Source: Planctomycetota bacterium | GTDB taxonomy: Bacteria; Planctomycetota; UBA1135; UBA2386 | Length of the DNA stretch: 44,232 bases | Direction: 5' to 3' | NCBI GenBank assembly: GCA_016795295.1 | Contig: JAEUHP010000078.1 | Coordinates: 1-44,232 of the forward strand | The notes under the pieces: model-generated | Seen by the model: the letters and a program-made list of their open reading frames with translations, nothing else | Told to the model about the DNA's origin: nothing | The model's database searches: none | Shown here: positions 8,554 to 16,810 of the stretch, one piece after another | Position numbering within the stretch: the stretch's first letter is position 1 | Layout of the letters: each line of letters starts with the position of its first letter | Program-made: the position numbers and the translations under genes

Positions 8554-9597
8554 ATGCTCCACCCAGTGTCCTACCGCGTCGAATTGCCGGTGTTCTCGGG
8601 TCCGATGGACCTGTTGCTGCACTTGGTGCGCCAGCAGGAGGTCGACATCCACGAGATCAAGCTGGCGCGCATCCTCGAGGACTACCTGAAGCACCTGACC
8701 ATCCTGCAGCAGCTCGACCTGCAGGACATCGGCGACTTCGTGGTGATGGCCAGCACGCTGATGGAGATCAAGTCGCGGGATCTGCTGCCGAGCGAGGCGG
8801 TGGAGATCGAACAAGAGCTCGACCCGCGCGACGACCTGATCCAGCGGCTGCTGGAGTACAAACGCTACCGCGACCTCGCACGGCAACTGGAAGGGCGCGC
8901 CGAACTGCGGTCCCGCCAGGCCCCCTTGGTGCTGAGCACGCCGAGCCAACTGGGCGAAGCGGAGGACGAAGACCTGCTCGACCTGGGCAACGTCGGCCTG
9001 TTCGACCTGACCACGGCGTTCGCCAAGCTGCTCGAAGAGATCGGTGCGCAGAGCACCATGCAGATCGAAGTCGAGAAGCGCGACGTGGGCTACTACACCC
9101 GCCGCCTGCTCGACGGTTTCCGCCAGCGCCGCGAAGTGCCGTTCTCGGCGGTGTTCGACCGCACCGAGGGCCGCTACGGCCTGATCGGCACGCTGATCGC
9201 CCTGCTCGAGATGATGAAGCAGGGCTACCTGCGCGCGCACCAAGAGCACTGCTTCGACGAGATCCAACTCGCGTTCCGCGGCGACGACTCCGTCACCGCC
9301 GACCAGATCCTCGCCGGCATCACCGCCGAGGAGCAGCGCCAAGAGGCCCGTGCCGCCGAGGCGGCAGCGGCGAACTTCGCCGAGGCACAGCGGCCGTTCG
9401 GCGCCACGGATGCCAAGCCGGCCGCAACCGGCGCGGCCCAGGGTGCCGACGAACCCGAGGACCTGAGCGCCTGGGACGAATTGCTCGACGCAGCCGACGC
9501 GGAAGCGGCGGCCGGCGAGCCGGCCGACGAAGTCGACGAAGTGCCGACGTTCGCGCCGCCGCCCGAGGAAGCAGGCGAAGCGGACGGCGCCAGTTGA
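8554..9597 (+). CDS. scpA: Segregation and condensation protein A
   Basis: The ScpA kleisin subunit of the Smc-ScpAB condensin, which bridges Smc heads during chromosome segregation. The N-terminus (YRVELPVFSGPMDLLLHLV) and the following IHEIKLARILEDYL region are typical, as is the C-terminal winged-helix part near residues 165-235. It is 347 residues, roughly 90 longer than common ScpA. The excess is an Ala/Glu/Asp-rich, probably disordered C-terminal tail from about residue 250. The ATG at 8554 is used; a GTG at 8566 would begin closer to the conserved VSYRVELP and is possible. No scpB follows; the next gene is convergent. It is divergent from the acyltransferase. Confidence 0.93.
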   Translation: MLHPVSYRVELPVFSGPMDLLLHLVRQQEVDIHEIKLARILEDYLKHLTILQQLDLQDIGDFVVMASTLMEIKSRDLLPSEAVEIEQELDPRDDLIQRLLEYKRYRDLARQLEGRAELRSRQAPLVLSTPSQLGEAEDEDLLDLGNVGLFDLTTAFAKLLEEIGAQSTMQIEVEKRDVGYYTRRLLDGFRQRREVPFSAVFDRTEGRYGLIGTLIALLEMMKQGYLRAHQEHCFDEIQLAFRGDDSVTADQILAGITAEEQRQEARAAEAAAANFAEAQRPFGATDAKPAATGAAQGADEPEDLSAWDELLDAADAEAAAGEPADEVDEVPTFAPPPEEAGEADGAS

Positions 9598-9615
9598 CCG
9601 CGGGCCGCGACGGAC

Positions 9616-10326
9616 TCAGTTCCGACTGACGGCCGACCCGTCGCCGATGGCCTTCGGGAACAGCACGTGGTTCTCGAGGTGCACGTGCTCCATGACTTCT
9701 CGCTCGAACTCGGCGAGACCCAGGTAGAGCGCGCGCCACGTGCCACAAGCACTTGCCGGCGGCACCAGGTCGTGAGCCAGTTCGCGCGTGCGCGCGAGGT
9801 TGCGCCCATGCTCGTCGTGCTCGGCCATCATGCACTGGATGGGCCCGGCCGCCGACCAGGCGGCGCCGGCGAGCAACATCGGGAACAGCACTTGCTCCTC
9901 CTTCTGCATGTGCTGTTCCAACTCCTGACCCAGGCGAGCCAGGTGGTCGGCGAGGCCGCGCGGGCACTCGGGCTGGTCGCCGTGCACGCGTTCGACCTTC
10001 TGGGCCATCTGCCACAGGCGCGGCACTTCGCGGCGGTGGCCTTCGTGGTAGCGCTCGAGCAGATGCGCGATCAGCTGGGCGCGGGTGCGCTCCGACCAAG
10101 GTTCAGCGGGAACCGGGGCGATCTCGGCCTGCAGCTCGGCCACCACGGCCCGCGGATCGAGACCGCGCTGCGCGCAGGCTTCGCCCAGTGACCGCTGCCC
10201 CTGGCAGCAAAAGTCGAGTTGGTGGCGCTGGAACACGCGTGAAGCACCGGCCCAGCGGGTGGCCAGCTCCGCGAGGCTGTGTTCGGGGCGTGGAGTGTCG
10301 GGACGTGGGGACATGGTGTTGGGCAT
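9616..10326 (-). CDS. ytfE: Iron-sulfur cluster repair di-iron protein (YtfE/ScdA/RIC family)
   Basis: A 236-residue repair-of-iron-centres protein, which restores Fe-S clusters damaged by nitric oxide or oxidants. The N-terminal ScdA domain has the DFCC motif at residues 38-41 (HQLDFCCQG). The C-terminal hemerythrin-like four-helix domain supplies likely di-iron ligands: His88, His94, His139 with Glu143/144, His170, and His214/His216 with Glu218. The ATG at 10326 is preceded by AGGAG at good spacing, one of the few strong ribosome binding sites here. Upstream (about 10,335-10,375) is unusually AT-rich for this window and is the likely promoter, but I could not identify a regulator site with confidence. 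It converges on scpA and diverges from the Rpn-like gene. Confidence 0.92.
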   Translation of the reverse strand: MPNTMSPRPDTPRPEHSLAELATRWAGASRVFQRHQLDFCCQGQRSLGEACAQRGLDPRAVVAELQAEIAPVPAEPWSERTRAQLIAHLLERYHEGHRREVPRLWQMAQKVERVHGDQPECPRGLADHLARLGQELEQHMQKEEQVLFPMLLAGAAWSAAGPIQCMMAEHDEHGRNLARTRELAHDLVPPASACGTWRALYLGLAEFEREVMEHVHLENHVLFPKAIGDGSAVSRN

Positions 10327-10466
10327 CGGATCGGCTCCTCGTGAATAACGGATCTTTGTGTCCTCAATTTCGCCGCGGTTCGGGGTGGAAGTGCGTAGAC
10401 GCGCCGGTTCTTGGCCCCCCCTCCGCACACCGGATGGGTGCCGCGGACCCGGCGCGAGCCCCAACC

Positions 10467-11144
10467 ATGACCACACCCCACGACACCTACCTGCTCACCA
10501 CGTTCGGCGACTCCCGCCAGTTCGCGGCTTGGCTGCGGGCGGTGCTGCCACGCCGGCCCCCGGACCTCGTCGCCAGCTGGCTCCGCTACCAACCGCACTT
10601 GACGCTGGTCGTAGACGACCTCGCCAAGCGAAGCGAAAGCGAACTGCAGCGCCGGCGCCTGCGGCCCGCGGGCATCTTGGCACAGCTCGCCATGCGCACG
10701 CTGACCGGCTGCGACCCGCCGCAGGCGCTGGCGGCACTGCGCCGCTGGGGACCGTTGCTCGCAGCCGTCGCTGCCGAGGACGAGCATTGCGGCAGCGAAC
10801 ATCTGTCGGCGTTCTTCTGGTATCTTCTGCACGTCACGGAAACCGACCCTCGAGACGCGCAGATGGCGATCCAACAACACTTGCCCCATCCGCGAGGTTC
10901 TTTCATGTCCACTGCCGAGAAGCTCCGCTCCGAAGGTTTGGCCCAGGGTCTCGCCCAAGGCCAAGCCTTGGGCCTTGTGGCAGGCCGAGCCGCAACCCTG
11001 GGCCGCCTGCTGACGCGCCGCTTCGGCCCCCTGCCCAGCGAAGTCGAGACTCGCCTGCAAGCCGCCACCCTCGCCGAACTCGATTCGTGGACCGACCGGA
11101 TTCTCGACGCCGGCAGCCTGCGGGAAGTGTTCCGCGCGCAGTGA
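10467..11144 (+). CDS. Rpn-family (PDDEXK transposase-like, DUF4351) protein, internally shortened
   Basis: A 225-residue relative of the recombination-promoting nuclease/putative transposase family. The N-terminus (DTYLLTTFGDSRQFAAWLRAVLP) matches the family start, and the C-terminus (GLAQGLAQGQALGL repeats, then RRFGPLPSEVETRL and LDSWTDRILDAGSL) matches the DUF4351 tail. Full-length members are about 300 residues or more and carry the PDDEXK nuclease core with a LLEHKS-like motif between these parts. Here the protein passes directly to a region like the one after that core (LTLVVDDLAKRSESEL). The nuclease core seems to be missing, so the protein is probably inactive or has another role. 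The reading frame is intact. A tandem repeat spans the stop codon. Confidence 0.75.
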   Translation: MTTPHDTYLLTTFGDSRQFAAWLRAVLPRRPPDLVASWLRYQPHLTLVVDDLAKRSESELQRRRLRPAGILAQLAMRTLTGCDPPQALAALRRWGPLLAAVAAEDEHCGSEHLSAFFWYLLHVTETDPRDAQMAIQQHLPHPRGSFMSTAEKLRSEGLAQGLAQGQALGLVAGRAATLGRLLTRRFGPLPSEVETRLQAATLAELDSWTDRILDAGSLREVFRAQ

Positions 11145-11179
11145 TGTTCCGCGCGCAGTGATGTATAGCGCGCAGTGAG
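11129..11179. repeat. Three tandem copies of a 17 bp unit across a stop codon
   Basis: Two exact copies of GTTCCGCGCGCAGTGAT at 11,129-11,145 and 11,146-11,162 are followed by a diverged third copy at 11,163-11,179 (GTATAGCGCGCAGTGAG). The stop codon of the Rpn-like gene lies in the first copy. Confidence 0.85.
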
Positions 11180-11185
11180 CCGGGC

Positions 11186-11968
11186 TCAGAGAGCCGGCAT
11201 GCCTGCCGCCAGCAGGGCCGCTTCCAGGTCCTCGGCCGTCGCGGCGGCGAACGGCGCTTCCTCGACGTAGCACCAGCGCCCCCAGAGCTCCGCGGCTCCG
11301 AGTGCCTGCGGGAAGTGCGGTGCGGGGACCTCTCTGGACCGTGGGTAGAGCCAGGTCGTGTCGCCGACCACCACCGCGGTCCACACCGCCGTGAGCCGCA
11401 ACTCGGCCAGGGCCAGCAGGGCCGCGGCCCGCGGTGCCGGCGCCCCGCGGACCCCCAGCAGGCAGAACGGCACCGCTTTGGCCACCAGCGACACGCCCGC
11501 CGGCAGGGCGAGCAGATCCGCCGGGGCCGCAACTTCGGGCAGTTCGGCCAGGAACGGCAGATGCTCCGGTGTGAGGTGCGCGTGGGCGCGCGCGATCGAC
11601 GCCGCGGCACCGACCTGGTTGACCATGCCGGTGCCGGCCGCTCTGACCACCCACTCCGCCACCAGCTGCCAGAACGCCGCGTCGGGTTCGCGTTGGGGGG
11701 CGCGCGGCCACAGCAGCCGCTGCGCGCGGGCGAACGGGAAGCGATTCGGCGTCAGCGCGAACGCCGCGTCGGACCAGAACGCTTCGCCGAGGATGCGCGG
11801 CACGGGACTCGGTGCGAACGCCGGGCGCGCCGCGCCCGGCCGGCCGTGCCGAAGCGCGCGTTCGGGCAACCAGACCAACTCGGCAGAGGCACCGAACACG
11901 CGCAGAGTGCGCGATGCCACGGGCCGCAGTGGCACCAACGCGGCTTCGGGAGCGGACAGCGGCAGCAT
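11186..11968 (-). CDS. HIT-superfamily-like protein of unknown function
   Basis: A 260-residue protein whose centre has N117, G120, S124 and A-H-A-H-L-T with His129 and His131 (NQVGAAASI then AHAHLT). This pattern is like the histidine-triad/GalT superfamily of nucleotide hydrolases and transferases. The preceding segment (LTPNRFPFARAQRLLWPR) also resembles the strand that precedes the active site in GalT-like proteins. This is inference from a short motif. The ATG at 11,968 is chosen; a GTG at 12,004 would add 12 residues. It is divergent from fmt with about 140 bp between them, so a shared control region is likely. Substrate unknown. Confidence 0.65.
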   Translation of the reverse strand: MLPLSAPEAALVPLRPVASRTLRVFGASAELVWLPERALRHGRPGAARPAFAPSPVPRILGEAFWSDAAFALTPNRFPFARAQRLLWPRAPQREPDAAFWQLVAEWVVRAAGTGMVNQVGAAASIARAHAHLTPEHLPFLAELPEVAAPADLLALPAGVSLVAKAVPFCLLGVRGAPAPRAAALLALAELRLTAVWTAVVVGDTTWLYPRSREVPAPHFPQALGAAELWGRWCYVEEAPFAAATAEDLEAALLAAGMPAL

Positions 11969-12110
11969 GCCGCGATGCTCGCCGGGCCGCGCCGCGGCGT
12001 CCACTGCGCGCAGATCGAGAGACGGAGCACGCCGGGCTTCCCTGGTTGCTCGCCAACCGCTACCGTGCGCAACCCGGTTCGACCGAACCAACTGAGGTAG
12101 CCCGCCCAAC

Positions 12111-13043
12111 GTGCGCATCGTCTTCTTCGGCAGCAGCGACTTCGCGATCCCGGCGCTGCAGGCGCTGACCGCCGGCGGCTTCGCACCGGCACTGGTCGTG
12201 ACCAAACCCGACGCCCCACGCGGGCGGGGCCGCAAGATCTACGACAGCGAAGTCAAACTGGCAGCGCAGGAGCTGCAGCTGCCGTGCGCACAGCCCGACG
12301 ACGTGCACGCGCCGGAGTTCCTCGCGCAACTGCGCGCGCTGAAGGTCGACCTCGGCGTCGTGATCAGCTACGGCGTGATCCTGAAGCCCGAACTGCTCGG
12401 CCTGCCCAAGCATGGCATGGTCAACGCCCACGCATCGCTACTGCCCCTCTACCGCGGCGCGGCACCGATCCAGCGGGCGATCCGCGATGGCCGACTGGAG
12501 ACCGGCGTGACCATCATGCGCATCGTCGAGAAGCTCGACGCCGGCGACATCCTGCTGCAGAAGGTGGTGCCGATCGACCCGCGCGAACACGCTGGAGCCC
12601 TGCGCGAACGGCTCGCCACCCTCTCGGGCCCCGCGCTGCTCGATGCCCTGGCGCGCATCGCCAAGGGCGATGCCCACTACACCCCACAGGACGAAGCCAA
12701 GGTCTCGTACGCCCCGAAGGTCGAGAAGGAGCACGGCGTGATCGACTGGCGGTTGCCGGCCCGCGAGATCGACCTGCTGGTGCGCGCCATGACGCCGAAG
12801 CCCGGCGCCCAGACGCGGCTCGGCGCCAAACGCTTCATCGTGATCGAGGGCATCGTCGAGCCGGACCTGTACGGCATGGGCATCCCGGGCGGGCTGCAAT
12901 CGTCCGGCGAAACCGGCATCCGAGTCTGCACCGGCAAAGACCTGTACCGCATCACCCGCATCAAGCCCGACAACGGGCGCAACATGACTGCGGGCGAGTT
13001 CGTGCGCGGCCACCACATCGCGCCCGACGCGCGGTTCGGCTGA
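12111..13043 (+). CDS. fmt: Methionyl-tRNA formyltransferase
   Basis: A 310-residue enzyme that formylates initiator Met-tRNA with 10-formyl-tetrahydrofolate. The N-terminus (MRIVFFGSSDFAIPALQAL) and the catalytic block are canonical: Asn105 and His107 in NAHASLLPLYRGAAPIQ, and the Asp in LDAGDIL at about residue 146. The C-terminal OB-fold domain (about 205-310) is present. The GTG start at 12,111 places the first residues exactly at the conserved start, with GAGG about 13 bases upstream. It is followed after 3 bp by rsmB, an operon pair common in bacteria. Confidence 0.97.
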   Translation: MRIVFFGSSDFAIPALQALTAGGFAPALVVTKPDAPRGRGRKIYDSEVKLAAQELQLPCAQPDDVHAPEFLAQLRALKVDLGVVISYGVILKPELLGLPKHGMVNAHASLLPLYRGAAPIQRAIRDGRLETGVTIMRIVEKLDAGDILLQKVVPIDPREHAGALRERLATLSGPALLDALARIAKGDAHYTPQDEAKVSYAPKVEKEHGVIDWRLPAREIDLLVRAMTPKPGAQTRLGAKRFIVIEGIVEPDLYGMGIPGGLQSSGETGIRVCTGKDLYRITRIKPDNGRNMTAGEFVRGHHIAPDARFG

Positions 13044-13046
13044 CGC

Positions 13047-14375
13047 ATGGCCTCGGCTCGCGCAGCGGCGCTCCACGCACTGGCCGAGCTCGAACGGGGC
13101 GCCGCCGAACGGCTGCGCACCGCCCTCGACCGCGAACAGCTCACCGGCCGCGACCAGGCCTTGGCGTTCGAGCTGGCGCACGGCGTGGTGCGCCGCGAAC
13201 GGCTGCTCGACCACGTGCTGTCGGCGTTCGCCCACCGCGGCCTGCCCAAGGACCGCGTGCAGCGGTCGGCGCTGCGGCTCGGCGCCTACCAGTTGCTGTT
13301 CGCCACCGGCATCCCGGCCCACGCCGCCGTGCACGAGACGGTCGACCTGGTGCGCAGCAACAAGGGCTTCCTCAACGCCATGCTGCGGGCCGTCGGCAAC
13401 TGCGTGCTGCCACGGGCCGCGGATCCGGCTCGCCCCACGGCCGAACTGGCGCTCGGCCCGGGCCGCTGCCTCGCGCTGCCGACGCCACTGCCCGAACTGG
13501 AACTCGAACGGCTGGCGATCGTGCACTCGCTGCCGTACTTCCTGCTGCAGCGCTGGCGGCGCGACTTCGGCGACGCGAGCGTGCGCCAGATCGCGGCGGC
13601 GGCGAGCGAACCGGCGGCGGTGTTCCTGCGGCCGATCGGTGGTGGCGCCGAAGCGCTCGCGGCGGAACTCGCGGCCGAGGGCGTGGTCTGCGCACCGGCC
13701 ACGCCCCCCTACCTGCGCTGGTCGGGTGGCAGTTCGCCGTTCGGCACGGCGGCGTTTCGCCAGGGCCGCTTCGTCGTCCAGGATCCGACGGCCGGCGCTG
13801 CTGCGGACGCCCTGCCGGTGCAGCCGGGGGACACCGTGGTCGACCTGTGCGCGGCCCCGGGCACCAAGACCATGCTGCTGGCCGAACGGGTGCGCCCCGG
13901 GGGCAGAGTGCACGCCTTCGACATCGACCCCGAACGGCGCGCGCGCATCGCCACGAACGCGGCTCGGCTCGGCTTCGCCGCCCAAGTGCAGATCGCGAAC
14001 ACGGCCCCCGAACTGCCGATCGCCGATGCCGTGCTCGCCGACGTGCCCTGCTCCAACAGTGGCGTGCTGGGGCGCCGGGTCGAAGTGCGCCGACGCATCA
14101 CCGGCACCACCCTGGCCCGCATGGCGGCCGAGCAGCGCACCCTCCTGCGCTTCGCCATCGGCCGCTGCCGGCCGGGGGGCACGGTGGTGTATGCCACGTG
14201 CTCGATCGACCGCGAGGAGAACGAAGCCGTGGTCCGCACGGTGCTCGGCCGCGGCGATCTGCCGCCCTGCACGATCGAAGCCGAGCTCTGCACGCTGCCC
14301 CTGCCTGGCGTCTGTGACGGCGGCTACTGGGCCAGGCTGCGCGTAGGCCTTCCGGGGCCGTCGGCGGCCGGGTAG
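13047..14375 (+). CDS. rsmB: 16S rRNA (cytosine-967-C5) methyltransferase
   Basis: A 442-residue RsmB/Sun enzyme. A NusB-like RNA-binding domain occupies about residues 1-125. The Rossmann methyltransferase domain follows: SAM motif VVDLCAAPGTK at 264-274, motif IV DVPCSNSGVLGR with Cys335, and the catalytic Cys385 in VYATCSIDREEN. Both m5C-methyltransferase cysteines are present, so it should be active. The ATG at 13,047 is 3 bp after fmt. The next gene begins 58 bp downstream. Confidence 0.95.
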   Translation: MASARAAALHALAELERGAAERLRTALDREQLTGRDQALAFELAHGVVRRERLLDHVLSAFAHRGLPKDRVQRSALRLGAYQLLFATGIPAHAAVHETVDLVRSNKGFLNAMLRAVGNCVLPRAADPARPTAELALGPGRCLALPTPLPELELERLAIVHSLPYFLLQRWRRDFGDASVRQIAAAASEPAAVFLRPIGGGAEALAAELAAEGVVCAPATPPYLRWSGGSSPFGTAAFRQGRFVVQDPTAGAAADALPVQPGDTVVDLCAAPGTKTMLLAERVRPGGRVHAFDIDPERRARIATNAARLGFAAQVQIANTAPELPIADAVLADVPCSNSGVLGRRVEVRRRITGTTLARMAAEQRTLLRFAIGRCRPGGTVVYATCSIDREENEAVVRTVLGRGDLPPCTIEAELCTLPLPGVCDGGYWARLRVGLPGPSAAG

Positions 14376-14433
14376 AACCTAGCGCCCTTCGATTCGCCTC
14401 GAGGTCGCCGTTCCCGGGCGACTACTCCCTTTC

Positions 14434-15021
14434 ATGGCCACTCCCTCCCGTTCCGCTTCGTCGCGCGCCCGCAGTGGCGCCGGTTCCCGCCCAGCCACCA
14501 GCGGCGGTGGCGATTCGCAGTTCATCGTGCTCGGCGGCATCGCCGTGTTGGTGGTGATCGTGCTGGTCGTGATGATGGGTGGCGGCGATTCGAAGTCCGG
14601 CTCCGGCAAGGGCCCGGGCAACGACGTTCCGGCAGCGCCAGAGGCCAAGACCCCGAGCACCCCCACCCCCGCACCGGTGTCGAGCTCGGCGAAGTCCGGC
14701 AAGACCCCGGCCAAACCAGCGCCGGCGCTGACCGCGGCCATGCTCGCCGAGGCGCGCGCGCTCGAAGCGAAGATGAAAGACTTCTACAACGAGGGCTCGG
14801 CCGCGCGCACCGCTGGGGACAACCAGAAGGCACGCGAGAAGCAGGCCAGCGCCAAGGAAGTCTACGACCAGATCGAGAAGCTGCTGATGCCCGCCCTGCT
14901 GTGGCAGGAAGACGCCGACCTCAACGACTGGGCGCAGCCGGCGGAGTTCGTCGAACTGGGCAAGCTATGGGGCTCGATCGCCAAGCTCAACAAGATGGTG
15001 CGCATGGGCGGCGGCAAGTGA
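14434..15021 (+). CDS. Single-pass membrane protein with helical outer domain, unknown
   Basis: A 195-residue protein. Residues 1-28 are Ser/Arg/Gly-rich, residues about 29-49 form one membrane helix (FIVLGGIAVLVVIVLVVMM), then a Pro/Thr/Ala-rich linker leads to a charged helical domain (about 100-195) that could form a coiled coil (LAEARALEAKMKDFYNEG). No family was recognised. It lies between rsmB and a TIM-barrel gene on the same strand with short gaps, but nothing ties it functionally to either. Confidence 0.8.
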   Translation: MATPSRSASSRARSGAGSRPATSGGGDSQFIVLGGIAVLVVIVLVVMMGGGDSKSGSGKGPGNDVPAAPEAKTPSTPTPAPVSSSAKSGKTPAKPAPALTAAMLAEARALEAKMKDFYNEGSAARTAGDNQKAREKQASAKEVYDQIEKLLMPALLWQEDADLNDWAQPAEFVELGKLWGSIAKLNKMVRMGGGK

Positions 15022-15045
15022 TGCGCGCCTGAGCGCGGCAGCAGC

Positions 15046-15879
15046 ATGCAGCTCGGCTACCACACCAGCGGCCTGCAGAACCACCGGCTCGACGAAGCCC
15101 TGGAGCTGCTCGCGGAGCTCGGTTACCAGGCGGTGGCGATCACGCCGGACACCTGCCACCTCGACCCACGCACCACCAGCGACCGCGAACTGGCCAGGGT
15201 CGCCACGCGGTTGCGCGACCTCGGCCTGCAGCCGGTGCTCGAAACCGGCGCGCGCTTCGCCCTGGACCCGCGCCACAAGCACGAACCGACGCTGATGACC
15301 CGTGACCGGGCGGCCCGGCAACGGCGCCTCGACTTCTACGACCGTTGTGCGGCCATGGCAGCCGGCCTCGGCGCCGCCGTGGTGTCGTTCTGGGCGGGCA
15401 TCGACCGCAGCCAAGACGCCGACAGCTGGTCGTGGCTGTGCGAAGGGGTGGCGAGCACCTGCGAACGCATTCGTGCCCACGGCCGGGTGCCGTCGTTCGA
15501 GCCGGAGCCGGGCATGGCGATCGAAACCCTGGCCGACTGGCACCGCCTGCGCGCCGCCCTGGGCACCGCGGCGCCGGCGCTGACCCTGGACGTTGGACAC
15601 CTTTACGCCGTATGGGAAGGCGATCCGGTGGCCAAGGTTGCCGAAGCCGTACCGTTCCTGGCGCAAGTCCACCTGGAAGACATGCGCCGGGGTGTTCACG
15701 AGCACTTGCTGCCCGGGACCGGCGACGTCGACTTCCAGGGTGTTCTAACAACCCTCCAATCAGGAGGTTACACAGGACCCGTGTGCTTCGAGCTGAGCCG
15801 CTCCAGCCACCAGGGCCCCACGGCGGCGGCCCATTGCGTTGCGCTCTGGCGTACCGCGCTGCCGCAATCGCGTCGTTGA
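15046..15879 (+). CDS. Sugar phosphate isomerase/epimerase (xylose isomerase-like TIM barrel)
   Basis: A 277-residue AP-endonuclease-2/xylose-isomerase-like TIM barrel protein. Metal-site residues of this superfamily are visible: Glu in PSFEPEPG, Asp-His in LTLDVGHLY, His-Glu in QVHLEDMRRGVHEHLLPG and the final Glu in CFELSRSSH. The start LGYHTSGLQNHRLDEALELLAELGY is typical. Substrates in this family vary widely (sugars, inositols), and neighbours do not narrow it. The ATG at 15,046 follows the previous stop by 24 bp. Confidence 0.85.
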   Translation: MQLGYHTSGLQNHRLDEALELLAELGYQAVAITPDTCHLDPRTTSDRELARVATRLRDLGLQPVLETGARFALDPRHKHEPTLMTRDRAARQRRLDFYDRCAAMAAGLGAAVVSFWAGIDRSQDADSWSWLCEGVASTCERIRAHGRVPSFEPEPGMAIETLADWHRLRAALGTAAPALTLDVGHLYAVWEGDPVAKVAEAVPFLAQVHLEDMRRGVHEHLLPGTGDVDFQGVLTTLQSGGYTGPVCFELSRSSHQGPTAAAHCVALWRTALPQSRR

Positions 15880-15941
15880 CCGAGAACCCAACCCGCCTAC
15901 GATCTGGCCGTGCGCTCCAACCGGCGTGCAACCCAACGCAG

Positions 15942-16337
15942 ATGACCTCCTGCCAACGCCTCTGTCCGACCGTCGAAGGCTCCAGTCCCCTGATCACCCA
16001 CCGGATCGGGGTCGAAGTCTGCTTGGCCCGGCAGAGCACGTTCTTCCACAAGTGCCACCGCTGCGTCTACCGGGGCAAGCCAGCCAACTGGGAAGCCGAG
16101 ACGCCCCAGCTGGCCATGGTGAACGTGCACGCAGCGGAGGAGCCAGTGCAGATCGACGTGGCCAAGGTCGCCATCCCGAGCCAGCCGGCCGCAGCCACTC
16201 TGACGAAGCCGGCCAGCCCAGCCAAAGGGGGCAAGGCCGCCCAGCGCAGCCCCGGCCAGCCGACCAAGGCGGCTCCGCCGTCGAAGCGCGGCCAAGCCGC
16301 CGCGGCGCCCGCCAAGTCGGCAGCGGCGAACGGCTGA
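15942..16337 (+). CDS. Small Cys-rich protein with low-complexity tail
   Basis: A 131-residue protein with two parts. Residues 1-45 contain cysteines in a CxxxC pattern near the start (SCQRLCP), a lone Cys in VEVCLAR and CHRC (residues 38-41), suggesting a small zinc-ribbon-like domain. From about residue 75 the sequence is a repetitive Lys/Ala/Pro/Ser tail, basic and probably disordered, which could contact nucleic acid. No family is recognised. The ATG at 15,942 fits the start of the Cys-containing part. It ends 46 bp before the converging HPt gene. Confidence 0.7.
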   Translation: MTSCQRLCPTVEGSSPLITHRIGVEVCLARQSTFFHKCHRCVYRGKPANWEAETPQLAMVNVHAAEEPVQIDVAKVAIPSQPAAATLTKPASPAKGGKAAQRSPGQPTKAAPPSKRGQAAAAPAKSAAANG

Positions 16338-16383
16338 TCGCCGGCCCCCCGATTCCCGCCGGCCCTCTGCTCCCCTCGGGCTT

Positions 16384-16746
16384 TCAGCCCTGGTAGCTGC
16401 GGTGCAGCTCGCGCAAGGCGCGTTCGGCCGTGGCGTAGTGGGCAACCAGCTCGGCGGTCAGACGCCGCGACTCCTCGAGCTGGTGGTTGCGGGTCGCCTG
16501 CTGCATCAGTTCGCAGGTGTCTTGCAGCAGCCGGGCACCGAGGTTGCCGGACGACCCCTTCAGCGAGTGCGCCGCGCGCTCCATCTTCTCGAAATCGCCA
16601 GCCAGCAGCCCTTCGGTCACTGCCCGCACCTTGTTGGGGCCGTCCTCGAGGAACATCTGGATCAGGTCCAACAGCAGTTCCGGGTCGCCCTCGTCGGCGA
16701 ACGACAACAACTCTTCGACGACCGTCATGTCCAACACTGGTTGCAT
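16384..16746 (-). CDS. Stand-alone HPt (histidine phosphotransfer) domain protein
   Basis: A 120-residue HPt domain with phospho-acceptor His60 in AAHSLKGSSGNLGA, flanked by the usual helices (ELLLDLIQMFLEDGPNKV before, the LMQQA and ELVAHYATAERAL helices after). HPt proteins relay phosphate between hybrid kinases and response regulators. No kinase or regulator gene is in the window. The ATG at 16,746 has GGAG upstream at suitable spacing. The next upstream gene ends at 16,811 on the same strand. Confidence 0.9.
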   Translation of the reverse strand: MQPVLDMTVVEELLSFADEGDPELLLDLIQMFLEDGPNKVRAVTEGLLAGDFEKMERAAHSLKGSSGNLGARLLQDTCELMQQATRNHQLEESRRLTAELVAHYATAERALRELHRSYQG

Positions 16747-16810
16747 CGTGGCTCCGGGGTGCCCCCCGGAGATCGGCTGCAACCGCGGTCGACTTGATCC
16801 CGTTCCTGGA

